Shown here: positions 1-11,883 of the stretch, one piece after another
Numbering within the stretch: position 1 is the stretch's first letter
How the letters are laid out: each line of letters begins with the position of its first letter
Assembly: GCA_946122785.1 (NCBI GenBank)
Contig: CAMGYJ010000002.1
Location: forward strand, 21,984,492-22,048,491
Length of the DNA: 64,000 nt
Direction: 5' to 3'
From: Linum tenue
Taxonomy: Eukaryota > Streptophyta > Magnoliopsida > Malpighiales > Linaceae
Notes under the pieces: generated by a model
What the model was told of the DNA's origin: nothing
Databases searched by the model: none
Seen by the model: the letters and a program-made list of their open reading frames with translations, nothing else
Translations under genes and position numbers: made by a program

Positions 1-1672
1 ATCATTCGATACGACTGGATCGATTTCTAAAAAATTGCCTCTAAAAAAAGTTAAATCAAATAGACATCTTTCTTTTGGGAATTCTACATAAGGATTGCAT
101 ATTGAAAAAAGATCAAGTAACTAAGGTTAAACCCCACTTACTAACACCTATTCATGATGGTCAAGTATCTTATGCCAGGGTAATTGACCATTTTTATAAT
201 ATATAAATGTGTATTAATTAAGACGTATAAGACCCGGCCCGTTACATACTTGCCACTAAATAATTATGCGATTTTTATATGCAAAGAAAACTATTAATGG
301 TAAAGTTTATCATTGTGAACGGATGTTTGTTGGGCAGAAGAAAGTATTAAAATAAGTGAAATTTCTTGACAAAATTTTAGAGCATTTACAAAAACAAATG
401 GGTAGGATTGGCATTGTAGAAGAAATGGATGCTTACATCATTTTCTAATAATATTGTAAATATATTTTTATAACCTAAAACTATTATATTCTAAAGATAG
501 AAGGTGAAAGTTGGAATTATGTATTTAATTATGATCGCATGAAATTAATGCTGCCCAATGATAACTTGAATCACTGAATTTTCTGATAGCCAAACCTAGA
601 ATCCAAAAATTATGACATAATAGAAAAACGAATACAACTACATATTCACTAAGAGAGGTTTCTATACACTAAAAGACAGCCAATCAAGTCATACCATGTG
701 TACTGCATGCATGCGGAATTGGGTTCCTGCCACGTATTACCACGGCTCCTGATTTTACCATGCATTATATATATATATTCGCTAGCAAGCTTTGGAGTTC
801 TGATTAAGCAATTACTTAATTATGTACGTGGGAGTATATGTATTCTCAGAGATGCTTAATTAATTACTCAATAATTGCATGATTAATCTATAGAGACAGC
901 TCCACCTTTCGGATGAAAAGGGTGAATTGTGAACTATCAACTTTCTACTTTGCACTACATGGATCCATCGATTACATCTATCAAATTGCTTTCATTTGGT
1001 CCCAAAAGGAAAAGACCATCCCCTCCCCAATTAAGAGGCGTTGGTGTAATGAGTGCATGATAGGTTAGTTGTTGGAAGTTGATAAATTACAAAAGGAGTG
1101 GGGGGCCGGCATTGGGAAGTGATCGATGAGGCCGTATGAGAAAAGGTGGAAAGAAAAAGAGTGGTGGGTAAGGATGGTAATTGAACTCAGACTCATCTAA
1201 TTCGATTCGTTTAATTTCGATAAAAATCTTTTAGATAAACTCTAAAAAGAGAAGCAAAGTTGAAATGCCAACAGATTTTTATGAATGAATTTATTGTTGA
1301 CGAGATTTGATATGGATATAGGTTTCACTATAATAGTTGGTGGGTGCATCCGTTGGATTGAATTTGAGTTTGAAGAAAGCCGAATCATGGCCATTTCTAG
1401 TGATTTGTCTATAATCTCACGGGTCTTAGTATCAACTTAAGTTGAATATTATTTCGAAAATTAATTGATTTCAACAGTTGAATTCTTTGAAAAAGGTTAA
1501 ATATATATCTTATATATCATCTCTATTCATGATAATGACTAGTGTACTCTGTGAGTATAGTATACTCCAAGTGGTATGACCAGATGAACTTCGGCGAGTT
1601 TCGATTAATCTCACGGTCATTTATTATTTTCTATTAAACTAAACTTGAGGTTTGAGTTTATAGAATATGTGC
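1..1672. other. AT-rich intergenic sequence, no gene seen
   Basis: AT-rich sequence with stops in all frames and no extended open reading frame. I recognise no protein similarity, RNA gene or terminal-repeat element in it. It is probably old, decayed repeat or intergenic DNA. Confidence 0.6.
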
Positions 1673-1680
1673 ATAGGGTT

Positions 1681-2309
1681 CATAGGCGGAGGGAGGGCAG
1701 TTTGCCCTTGTCCCAGGGTTCATAAACTCAACACCTACAAGTAATATAAGGATATGTTGGCACTACACTATAATTCATTACTTGTTCACTAATTGCCAAA
1801 AAATAATTAATTTATTGGTTTCATTCATGACAATATTATTCGACAACAGATTATTGGGTATTATAATTATTTTATGGCTGATGAGAGATTTGTTGGATTG
1901 AAAGGAATTGATAAATGATTTCAGATCATGGTGAAGACAAAAGTGCATAGGTTATATCGGTCAGTTTATTTGCTTCTGAATTAGTTTTGATACTACCAGT
2001 TGCAACTCCGAACGTAAAAAGAGCATTTTTAGATTGATATATTAAGAAAAAATTTCGAAGTGGAATTGATGATTAGTTTGTTAATGATTGTTTAGTGTGA
2101 TATATCGAAAGAGGCTCACTTAAGAGTGTAAACAATTAATGTATTTTGAAATTCTCTCATAATATGAAAAATCGTCGTGGTTTTTTATGCAAACAATAAT
2201 TGTATTAATCGCTTATTTATTTATCTATTAATGAATTATTTGAATATTATTAATTTTTTATATTTTGAAAAAAGGACAGGGATAGTTCCGAATCCTGCCT
2301 CCGCCACTG
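1681..2309 (+). mobile_element. Decayed hAT-superfamily DNA transposon with a transposase C-terminal remnant
   Basis: The ends are imperfect terminal inverted repeats: the left end reads CATAGGCGGAGGGAGG and the right end in reverse complement reads CAGTGGCGGAGGCAGG (13 of 16 identical). It is flanked by a perfect 8-bp target duplication ATAGGGTT (1673-1680 and 2310-2317), as expected for hAT. Around 1960-2115 the plus strand contains a broken reading frame with LPVATPNVKRAF, matching the hAT C-terminal dimerisation motif (usually LPVATATVERAF), followed after a stop and frame change by a segment like ...NDCLVCYIER. Only this C-terminal part of a transposase is left and several stops interrupt it, so the copy is a deleted, inactive derivative. 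Confidence 0.8.
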
Positions 2310-2317
2310 ATAGGGTT

Positions 2318-2953
2318 TATCCATTAAAAGATAGGATATCGCCTCGATTTAATTTATGGTCTAGAGAGATATATCCCACTCTGAATATTTGAAATATAGT
2401 ATATTTTAGGAGTACACCCTTCTGACCCCAATATTCAGTAATGAAATTGAATAAATTAAGAAAGAGAGTACATGCTGATGCCGGAGGCAGGGATTCATTG
2501 CCGGCCATATGGTCCGTCGACCGGGCCTTCTAGGTTCTTGTGAACCGCCGACTATCACGCTACTTCTGAATTAACATTGCTTCTTCTATTGTATTGGATA
2601 GTATGTGAGAGTTAAGACGATAGAGTTGGAGACGACTGAGAAAAGCAGCAAATGGGGGACGAGATTTGCGGGTCTCTTTCAACTCGATCTCACAATTTGT
2701 CGCCTCCGTCGGGGACAAAATTTTACAGTTGAACTTCTACCTAGCCTAGCTATTTACCTAGCTAGCTAGCTATATATACCTGAAATCACTAATTACCTTT
2801 GCATGAGGTTACATTTAATATATGTTTTCTCGTAACGTTGAAGCAATCATGAAACATCATTACGGGATAGAAGCCTGACTGTATCGATCCTAACTTCTGC
2901 TTCTAGAGAGAGACGAGTTTGAAGATCATAAGGAGAAGTTACAACAGGGTAAG
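2318..2953. other. Intergenic sequence between hAT remnant and LARD, nothing recognised
   Basis: No open frame of note and no recognisable element ends. A short GCCGGAGGCAGGGAT stretch near 2479 resembles the hAT terminus to the left but has no partner. Confidence 0.5.
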
Positions 2954-4534
2954 TGTTTTCCGGCGAGAAAATTTGCGTTGAATTGAGATGGATTGCACCT
3001 TTGACTTCTATGGACAACGATTTCTAAGACACGGCTTAAGCCTCTTCAAACAAAGTTCGAACGAGGGTGTTTGATTGATGGTTTTTGGGAACGAGATCTA
3101 AATTAAATTACTTATACTCCTATGGAGGTTCGGCGAGAGCTCCAAACTACGAACTACATATATGGCTACATGATAGAGAAAAGGTAAAGGATAAACTTGA
3201 CATGTGTGTCAGTTGTGTGGTTTTTGGAACCCCTGTCTCTGTCGACCCCTCCTCTTATTCATAGCCCCGAGGAGGTAACCGCCATAGAAAACCGCTTGTT
3301 GGATAACTGCTACAAAGAACCGCTCCCCCTTCTTCGGTAGAAAACCGCCTCTTGGATAACTCCCAAAAAGAACCGCTCCCTACTTCTTCGAACTGGTGGT
3401 TACTCTTTCAACCGCCTAGGTGCCTCTCTTGGAACTGTCGTGGGTTTTGGAGTGTAGCTTGCCTCGCCTGGTCTTGTTCTGAATCTCGTGCCATGCTAGT
3501 CTTTTGACGAGCATGTGGTGTCTCGCAAAGGGGGTCGTGGTCTTCTTGCCTCGCGGCCATGGACTTCTTACTCATGTCCATGGCCTTCTTGTCTTACGGC
3601 CATGAACTTCTTACTCATGTCCATGGCCTTCTTGTCTAACGGTCATGGACCTCTTGAGACATATTCACTAGTGATATAATGCTCCATCACCACACCCTTT
3701 TTATTTGTGTCCATGGCCCCTCTCATGAGGCGGCATGGACCTCTCACTCGTGCACATGGCCCCTCTTGTGACACGGCATGACCTTCTCGATCTCTAGAGG
3801 GACATGACCCTACTCATTAAAGCTACAAGTCCTTCTCCACACTTAGAATATCTTTGTCTTCTTTGAAGTGTGATTCGTGGCCTTGCGTCCATGGCCCCTC
3901 TCGTGACACGACCATGGATCTCCCAATCATGCACATGGCTCTTCTCTTGAGGTGGCATGGCTTTCTCATACTTAGCATTTTTCAATCATACCTAGGGCCT
4001 CTTGTCTCGCGTCCATGCCCCTTCTCGTGAGGAGGCACGTGCTTCTCATTGAAGTGGCATGTACCTCTTTCAGACTTAGTTTATTTTTCAGTCATTAGGC
4101 CTTGGTCATGGCCTCATGGGGCGGCATGGCCTCTTCGTGAAGTGGCATGCCCTTCTCGAGACTTAGAATATTTTTGACCGTATCGAGGTCTTCCTTGAGA
4201 TGGCATGTGCTTCTAAATTCTAGATGGACATGTTTTTGTGTCGTTTGGTCTTGGTTATGAGGCGGCATGGCCTCTTCATTCATGTCCATGGACTTCTCAT
4301 ACTTAGAAATTTTCATGCCATCTCGTGGCATGGCATGGCCTCTTACGAGAGGCTCATGTCCCTTATTGAATCATGTCCATGCTCATTAATGAGCTAGTGA
4401 CTTGGGTTTAAAATCAATATCCATAAGGCCCAATTTAAATAATATTAATTGTTATAATGGGTGTGGCCTTATAAACTCCTTGATTATCTTGTAACTCACC
4501 AATGTGGTACAAGATAAAATTTATGGTGTAAACA
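2954..4534 (-). repeat. LARD 3' LTR (left copy, 1581 bp)
   Basis: Direct repeat of 6779-8338 with TG...CA ends. Over most of its length it consists of loosely repeated CATG-rich phrases such as ATGTCCATGGCC and GGCATGGCC, which also give spurious open frames. It is 21 bp longer than the right copy, mainly because of an extra CATGGACCTCTCACTC-type phrase near 3740-3770. Confidence 0.85.
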
Positions 4535-5997
4535 AATGCCCCCCCCCCCCCCAACTACTTAGTGCATAAGGATTATGGACTAAGTAGTTGAGACCAACTT
4601 GACCACTTATATCCCTTCTCTAACTGGTCCTCGTAACAAGGCTTGTCTCTACTCACCCATGATCACAGGTTCAATTAAACTTGAAATTTTTTCCTCTAAA
4701 ACAACACCATGGTATCTACGTCTTTCAAGTGGCTAGCTATGCCACCTATGTTTTCTTCATTCATGTGTAGCCACGAGAATCCCTTACCTTGTTGGCTTCT
4801 CGTCAACAATTCAGTGGGGCCCCTACACTTTTCTTATTTTACATGTTCAAGCTGGCCATCACTCATCTCCAACCCACGATGCCCTTAGGTCGTGGCCAAC
4901 ATCCAAATTGGTGGCCACTTGGGACAAGACGACGTAGCATGGCAAGACGCAATCTATGACTCGGTATGCCAAGCCATCACTATGACTTGATGGTAAGATC
5001 TTCACATCAAAGTCTAATAACTTCGACTCAAAATTTCCACTTTGTTATTTTCTCTCTATTTCTTCTTATATAGCCATGATTGGCTTTTATTTATTTATTA
5101 ATATATATGATATTTATTTATTTAAGATAACAAGGAGTGACAAACGTCACTGCTCTCCATCGCTTCTGGCAACAACTAATACGCCAAAGGTGTACACCCA
5201 CTGCCAAGTCCATGGATTAAAGCAGGCAAGCCATCCATGGACCACATGACTCTTTTCCTCCACGGAACATGATTCTCCATACATTAATTTTGAATCTTCT
5301 AGCTTACCAGTGGGTGGTATATGATCAGCATGTCTAGCCTTGGTGGCCTTGCATGGGGTCTCATGCTCATATGCTTTAGCCCCATCACTTGACATGTCAA
5401 GACGACCATGTGTTTTCCTCTGCCTTGGTTTCCTCATGGTTGAGACATGCTTACTCTCCTCATGTTGTTGGAGATGATGTCCAGTCTTGACAAGTTGGCG
5501 ACCACCCATGTGGCCCACTTGACTTTATCTTTCAACTTCCAAACCTTGTTGACTCCTTCCCTTAGCACACGACCATCCTTGGTTCTTTGTGAGGCCATGT
5601 CTGGTTTGTGCGTATGATACCTTCTTATGCATGCCCCTATGTCCATCATTCATGATTGATGGCATGTACTTACTACTCATGGACATGGACTTGCCCCCTG
5701 TCCACACTTAGCCAAACTTGCGTACTTATCACAAGCATGTGTAGGTTGGAATTCTTTTAGATTCTTGGACATGCCCCCTACTCCATTATTCATGGTGGGT
5801 GACATGCCCCCTTTCCATACTTAGCCAAATTAGTATGCTTAGCACAAGCATGTGTTGCTTGTGATTGATGTAGCCTCTTAGACACCGCATGCCCCCCAGA
5901 CGGACATCTCGGGTTATTCTTGTGGGAAGTTAGATTTTCATGCCCCCCTTGCGAGCTCTATGCATTTTGAGTCCATCAGAATTGCCTCCTTGCATAC
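4535..5997. other. LARD internal non-coding region
   Basis: No coding capacity is recognised. It holds the 14-C run at 4538-4551 (polypurine tract on the minus strand) next to the left LTR, then AT-rich and CATG-rich sequence with no conserved retrotransposon domain. Confidence 0.6.
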
Positions 5998-6741
5998 TCA
6001 ATAGGGGTGGCATTGGGGGCTAACAAGCAGGTGGTGGTACTTGGTCCACATTGAATGGATCTTCACCATCTCGTTCATTAACAGGTGTCTCATGAGTGGT
6101 TGAACATCACCTTGTACATGAAAGACCCCATCACTGGTGTTCAAAGTGAAGGCGGACCTCTCACCACAACTCTCACGTTGAGGGGGTGGTTGAGTTACCA
6201 CTGGAGATAACAAGTTCCCTAGTCGTGGCTGGGTATTCCCACCACCAGAGGGAGAAAGATTTGTATCCCTAGTAGGATTGATTTGTGGTGAATCTATACC
6301 ATTTTTTGGTAAAGACATTTCTTGTACCACTGGTTCCATAAAAAAATTCTTACACTCATCCAAGCTATTTTGATTTTTTAGGATCGCTTCAAACAATTGA
6401 TCAAAACGTCTATCCAAAGTGGAACTAAGACGTTCGAATGATTCATTAAGAGAAACAAGTCTGAGGCTTGTCTGTTGCGAACTTTTAACAAGTCCATCCA
6501 AACCCTCCTCCATGACTTGGCAGTTCTCCACCACCATCTTGGGGTTCTCCTCCACTATCTCGTGAACTAGCATGACGTAGGTGGTTAAATGAATGCCTTG
6601 TGTCGCCGGTGGCAAAGTCTCCGCCATGCCATGGTTTCCGGCAACAACTTTTGTGTCTTTGCCAAATTCAAACTTAGCCACTTGCTTCATCACAAACCCA
6701 GGTGAGAGATCACCTTCTTGTTGCCCCTGTCTTGGAGCCAT
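5998..6741 (-). CDS. LARD gag-like leader protein of unknown function, 247 aa
   Basis: The frame starts at the ATG at 6741 (MAPRQGQQEGDL), about 20 bp downstream of the primer-binding-like site, which is where gag normally starts. The upstream in-frame extension enters the LTR and is unlikely to be used as the start. The first 130 residues are hydrophilic, followed by a helical, coiled-coil-like segment (SLNESFERLSSTLDRRFDQL). There is no zinc knuckle, protease or polymerase motif. I infer a truncated gag-derived or accessory reading frame kept in a non-autonomous element. Confidence 0.5.
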   Translation of the reverse strand: MAPRQGQQEGDLSPGFVMKQVAKFEFGKDTKVVAGNHGMAETLPPATQGIHLTTYVMLVHEIVEENPKMVVENCQVMEEGLDGLVKSSQQTSLRLVSLNESFERLSSTLDRRFDQLFEAILKNQNSLDECKNFFMEPVVQEMSLPKNGIDSPQINPTRDTNLSPSGGGNTQPRLGNLLSPVVTQPPPQRESCGERSAFTLNTSDGVFHVQGDVQPLMRHLLMNEMVKIHSMWTKYHHLLVSPQCHPY

Positions 6742-6778
6742 TAGATCAAACACAAGGTCCCACCGGGTGTGCCAAATT

Positions 6779-8338
6779 TGTTTTTCGGCGAGAAAACTTG
6801 AGTTGAATTGAGATGAATTGCACCTTTGACTTCTATGGACAACGATTTCTAAGACACGGCTCAAGCCTCTTCAAACAAAGTTCGAACGAGGGTGTTTGAT
6901 TGATGATTTTTGGGAACGATATCTAAATTAAATTACTTCTACTCCTATGGAGGTTTGGCGAGAGCTCCAAACTACGAACTACATCTATGGCTACATGATA
7001 GAGAAAAGGTAAAGGATAAACTTGACATGTGTGTCAGTTGTGTGGTTTTTGGAACCCCTGTCTCTGTCGACCCCTCCTCTTATTTATAGCCCCGAGGAGG
7101 TAACCGCCATAGAAAACCGCTTATTGGATAACTGCTACAAAGAACCGCTCCCCCTTCTTCGGTAGAAAACCGCCTCTTGGATAACTCCCAAAAAGAACCG
7201 CTCCCTACTTCTTCGAAGTGGTGGTTACTCTTTCAACCGCCTAGGTGCCTCTCTTGGAACCGTCGTGGGTTTTGGAGTGTAGCTTGCCTCGCCTGGTCTT
7301 GTTCTGAATCTCGTGTCATGCTAGTCTTTTGACAAGCATGTGGTGTCTCGCAAGGGGGTCGTGGTCTTCTTGCCTCGCGGCCATGGACTTCTTACTCATG
7401 TCCATGGCCTTCTTGTCTTACGGTCATGAACTTCTTACTCATGTCCATGGCCTTCTTGTCTAACGGTCATGGACCTCTTGAGACATATTCACTAGTGATA
7501 TAATGCTCCATCACCACACCCTTTTTATTTGTGTCCATGGCCCCTCTCATGAGGCGGCATGGCCCCTCTTGTGACACGGCATGACCTTCTCGATCTCTAG
7601 AGGGACATGACCCTACTCGTTAAAGCTACAAGTCCTTCTCCACACTTAGAATATCTTTGTCTTCTTTGAAGTGTGATTCGTGGCCTTGCGTCTATGTCCC
7701 CTCTCGTGACACGGCCATGGATCTCCCAATCATGCACATGGCTCTTCTCTTGAGGTGGCATGGCTTTCTCATACTTAGCATTTTTCAATCATACCTAGGG
7801 CCTCTTGTCTCGCGTCCATGCCCCTTCTCGTGAAGCAGCACGTGCTTCTCATTGAAGTGGCATGTACCTCTTTCAGACTTAGTTTATTTTTCAGTCATTA
7901 GGCCTTGGTCATGGCCTCGTGGGGCGGCATGGCCTCTTCGTGAAGTGGCATGCCCTTCTCGAGACTTAGAATATTTTTGACCTTATCGAGGTCTTCCTTG
8001 AGATGGCATGTGCTTCTAAATTCTAGATGGACATGTTTTTGTGTTGTTTGGTCTTGGTTATGAGGCGGGCATGGCCTCTTCATTCATGGCCATGGACTTC
8101 TCATACTTAGAAATTTTCATGCCATCTCGTGGCATAGCATGGCCTCTTAAGAGAGGCACATGTCCCTTATTGAATCATGTCCATGCTCATTAATGAGCTA
8201 GTGATTTGGGTTTAAAATCAATATCCATAAGGCCCAATTTAAACAATATTAATTGTTATAATGGGTGTGGCCTTATAAACTCCTTGATTATCTTGTAACT
8301 CACCAATGTGGTACAAGACAAAATTTATGGTGTAAACA
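6779..8338 (-). repeat. LARD 5' LTR (right copy, 1560 bp)
   Basis: Direct repeat of 2954-4534 with the same TG...CA ends. On the minus strand this is the upstream LTR, adjacent to the primer-binding-like site. The sequence is very close to the left copy, with scattered substitutions and small indels, so the insertion is fairly young. Confidence 0.85.
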
Positions 8339-9028
8339 ACAAGATAGAAGTGTAACGTTAAATAGTCGTTGACATGCTAGCCTAATCCTTTCATTCCATC
8401 CTTATTGTTGGCTAGAGAATGAGAGATTACGATTTTGCTTATTTACAGCGAGATAACCATTCAGATCCATTGTTTAATTTATCATATAAAAGCCATTCAG
8501 TTTCACTTAAAATCATGTTATGTTAGTTATTTTAAGTGTTAAATTCAGACGGTAGATGCTTATTTTTGTATGACTTAAATTTTGAATACTTTACCCGATT
8601 TGGTTAGGTTTGCACCCTTTAATATAAAAATATCACATGCATCTGTCCATTAATTACTATTTCTATCTCATGATAATACCGACAAATTCATGAAAGCAGA
8701 CGATTTAATCTTATAGTTCTACCGATGGACACCAAATAGGGTAAGAATGATGATGTGAGAAAGAAAAAAAAACGTAATGAATAAATTGAATATAGTGTTT
8801 GCTTTTAAAATTACGAAAAAAATAACTTGGATACAGAAAATCTTTTCACCCTTTTTTCTTTTGACCTTTTCTAAGACACACAAGTAGTCTTTTCAACTTA
8901 AGTGACTTTTTTAAGATCACTACGGAATCCCATTAGTGGCAGCAGTTAATCAGTTAGTACCCGTTCTTTTAACATCCATTGGGATCAAATCAGTTAATTC
9001 AACAAATCACGGCCACACCACACCACCA

Positions 9029-9049
9029 TCTCTCTCTCTCTCTCTCTCT
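9029..9049 (+). repeat. (TC)n microsatellite in IAMT1 promoter
   Basis: About ten TC dinucleotides directly upstream of the TATA box. Pyrimidine patches of this kind are common in plant core promoters and leaders. It is also likely to vary in length between individuals. Confidence 0.8.
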
Positions 9050-9058
9050 AAATGGATC

Positions 9059-9066
9059 TATATATA
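9059..9066 (+). promoter_or_regulatory. TATA box of IAMT1
   Basis: TATATATA about 100 bp upstream of the start codon at 9162, just after the TC tract. The distance leaves room for a leader of roughly 70 nt. Confidence 0.6.
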
Positions 9067-9161
9067 GAAACACAACAATTCATCATTCAGCCAAACACAC
9101 CTCATTCATTCATTTAACAACTCTTCACCTCCCTTCACTGAGCTCACCTAACCAGATAGCC

Positions 9162-11296
9162 ATGGCTCTGCAGCAGGGAGAAAACCGAGTCGTCGTCAAC
9201 GTGAACATGATGAAGCTCGAGAAGCTTCTCTGCATGAAAGGCGGCCAGGGCGAATCCAGCTACGCCAACAACTCCAAAGCACAGGTACCACCACGACGTA
9301 AAAACGTAAACTTTTAAACTTCAAAAAAGTAAAATTTGATCTGCTGTAAGTGAAAACCGCAATTTTATCGTAGAAGTTTTTTTAAGTAAATTCTGTAAGT
9401 TTTTTAGTTTTAAAGCGTGATTTTTTTACTCCAACCATTTTATGTACACGGGCAGGCGTTACATGCAAGGTCGGTGGTTCACATCCTGGAAGAAACCCTA
9501 GACCTGGTCCACCTCCAACCACCACCGCCACCTCACCATCATCAGTCTGCCGTATTCCAGGTGGTGGATCTGGGGTGCTCGTCGGGGAACAACACGGTGG
9601 ACACGGTGGAGGCGATCATCAAGCACATGATCAAGCGATACCGGGCGGCGGGGCTGGACCTGCCGGAGTTCGCCGCTTTCTTCTCCGACCTCCCCAGCAA
9701 CGACTTCAACACCCTCTTCCAGCTCCTCCCCAGCGACGGCGGCGGCGTGGCGGGCGTTGAGTACTATAGTGCGGGGGTGGCGGGGTCGTTCTACAAGCGG
9801 TTGTTTCCGGCGAGGTCCATCGATTTCTTCCACTCCGCTTTCTCCCTTCACTGGCTCTCTCAGGTAATTAATGATATCAGAAAAAATGGAAACAGCGGTG
9901 GTAATGTTGGAGTATACGTGAAGCATAATACGTTTATAGAATGGATAATAATATATTTTTGACGCCATACACGCATTTTATTAATAAATAAATATTAGGT
10001 GCCGGAGCGCGTGATGGACAAGCGGCAAAGTGCATACAACAGAGGGAGAGTGTTCATCCACGGCGCCAAGGAGGCGACCGTGGCGGCGTACAAGCAGCAG
10101 TTCCAGGCCGACTTGGGCGCTTTCCTGCGGGCCAGATCCGTCGAGATGAAGATCGGAGGGACCATGTTCGTCGTCTGCTTGGGCCGGACCTCGCCCGACC
10201 CGACCGACCAGGGCGGGGCGGGCCTCCTCTTCGGAACCCACTTTCAGGACGCCTGGAATCACCTTGTCCAACAGGTACCTCTACTACTATACCTCTACCA
10301 CAACTTGTAACCTATATTAATTCATCATCCTGCCTGAAAATGACCTTATAATCATAGCAATTACCTTTCAATTATCAAGAGTCATGCCAAAAACGGAAAG
10401 ATCGAATCATACAACATGCCAGACAAAGTTTGATACGTAGTAATAATAATAATGTCGAGTCGATTTAAGATGGTCATATCGTCTCGAACCCAATTGGCTT
10501 CCTCAACATTATAATTGAAGTGTCAGCATGCTGGGTCCGTTTGCTACATAGTTGACAAAACGCTAGATTGAATCAACAATATCAGGTCCCCTACCGTACT
10601 ACTGTATCCCCAACATAATGATGGAGATTAAAAAAAAAAAAGAGAGAAAATTGCAGCTTTTGCATCTTGTGACTTGTCACATCCAGCCAATTTGGCTACA
10701 GTGCTTGTGTCACTTGGTAATATAAGCACGTATTTATATCATCGTTGGATCAGAATATTATCAACAACTGACAATAGATGCATTTAATCAAATTAGAATT
10801 AAAAAAAATTAGCATATAACCGCCAATTTTCTGAACCGAATGGGCCTTGAGCTAGTTAGTGGTACTACGGCCCAATATACCATTGGGGCTTTCTTAGCCC
10901 AATGAAATCATCGTCGAGTGAACATTTTTTTATTTTTTTCAGGGGTTGGTTAGCAGCGAGAAGCGCGACAACTTCAACATCCCGATCTACGCACCGACTT
11001 CACAGGAATTCAAGGACGTAGTAGAGGCAAACGGCTCGTTCCACATAAACAAGCTGGAGGTGTTCAAAGGAGGAAGCCCACTGGTGGTGAGCCGGCCCGA
11101 CGACGCAGCGGAGGTGGGCCGGGCCCTGGCCATCAGCTGCCGGAGCGTGGCCGGAGTGCTCGTCGACGCCCACATCGGCGAGGAGCTCAGCGAGCAGCTG
11201 TTCCTGAGGGTAGAGGAGCGTGCCACGTGCCATGCCAAGGAGCTGCTCGAGAATCTACAGTTTTTCCATGTCGTCGCGTCTCTTTCTCTTGCTTGA
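9162..11296 (+). CDS. IAMT1: SABATH carboxyl methyltransferase, IAMT1-like (indole-3-acetate O-methyltransferase)
   Basis: Transfers methyl from S-adenosylmethionine to a carboxyl group, most likely of indole-3-acetic acid, giving the non-polar ester MeIAA. It is expected to be cytosolic. Four exons with GT-AG introns, all in phase 0, are seen: 9162-9284, 9456-9863, 9999-10274 and 10943-11296, giving 386 aa, the usual length of plant IAMT1. Visible SABATH landmarks are YANNSKAQ near residue 35, the SAM-binding DLGCSSGNNT, FFSDLPSNDFNTLFQLLP, FPARSIDFFHSAFSLHWLSQ, RGRVFIHGAKEA, GTMFVVCLGRTS, and the C-terminal AGVLVDAHIGEELS. Exon 1 (MKLEKLLCMKGGQGESS) and the overall fit are closer to IAMT1 than to salicylate, jasmonate or caffeine-type members, but substrate is inferred from family likeness. 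Exons 2 and 3 are markedly GC-rich. No lesion is seen. Confidence 0.93.
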
Positions 11297-11875
11297 ATAG
11301 TTGGCTAGTTAATTCGTTAATTACCCGGGGGGGAAAAAGAGAGAATTAAGGGCTGTAATTTAATTTCCGCTGATATTAATTATGATGTGATGGAAAGTCC
11401 AATGTGTTAATGAAAAAGAGGGTGATTGGTTTGGTGATGATGACCTTCTTGTGTTCCCACGTACGTCAAACTCTATAGCAGTACAGGTAATTGGTAATTA
11501 CTACTAATCCAGGCTTTTAATTACCAAGGTTAACCCGTTTTCTTGTGTGGTGTGATTGGATTATTAATGCTTTGGTTTTGTGTATCTAATGTAATGAGGC
11601 AGTTGTCTCCCTACACTTTGGTTTTACAGTGTCCACTTATGTGATTTAGGAATCCTGAGATTACGGCAGACGGGTTGGAATAATCTTGGTCAATTGACAC
11701 TAGCTAATTCGTAAACAGCTTTTGTTATGGATACTAATTCATAAATTATAGTCGACAACAATGTGGGTTAGCGCTATAGGTTTATTGACAAGATTCAAAT
11801 GAAGTGGATTCAAAGATTCTGTTGTTGGAACTAATGTGAAGTGTGAGTAGCTAGAATTTCGTTGATGAAGCAACT
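11297..11875. other. IAMT1 3' flank
   Basis: Presumed 3' untranslated region and intergenic DNA without open frames. The gene to the right (13622-14281) points towards IAMT1, so this is a convergent intergenic interval. No terminator structure can be identified with confidence. Confidence 0.5.
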
Positions 11876-11883
11876 ATTAAGAG

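Larger units (their letters stand above)
2954..8338 (-). mobile_element. Non-autonomous LTR retrotransposon (LARD-like), two LTRs
   Basis: Two long direct repeats (2954-4534 and 6779-8338), each beginning TGTTTT and ending GTAAACA, bracket about 2.24 kb of internal DNA without protease, reverse transcriptase, RNase H or integrase. Orientation is minus: on that strand a primer-binding-like sequence TTTGGCACACCCGGTGGGAC (about 6757-6776) follows the LTR at 6779, and a run of 14 G (4538-4551 as C on plus) sits just before the other LTR as the polypurine tract. The 5-bp flanks are GTAAG (left) and ACAAG (right), three of five matching, so the target duplication is imperfect or decayed. Size, long LTRs and lack of pol fit a large retrotransposon derivative that must borrow its enzymes. 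Confidence 0.85.
8339..9161. other. Upstream region of IAMT1
   Basis: AT-rich intergenic DNA with no coding frame. It ends in the leader of the methyltransferase gene, with a (TC)n tract and TATA box annotated separately. Confidence 0.6.

Noticed and set aside
2317..2508. Second hAT element suggested by GCCGGAGGCAGGGATTCATT near 2479
   Set aside because: Resembles the hAT terminus nearby, but no inverted partner or target duplication was found.
4538..4551. 14-C homopolymer as possible sequencing artefact
   Set aside because: It lies exactly where the minus-strand polypurine tract of the LARD is expected, next to the LTR border; its exact length is still uncertain.
9498..9968. 156-codon minus-strand frame opposite IAMT1 exon 2
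   Set aside because: Shadow of the GC-rich coding exon; its sequence follows the codon third-position pattern of the plus-strand gene and crosses an intron border.
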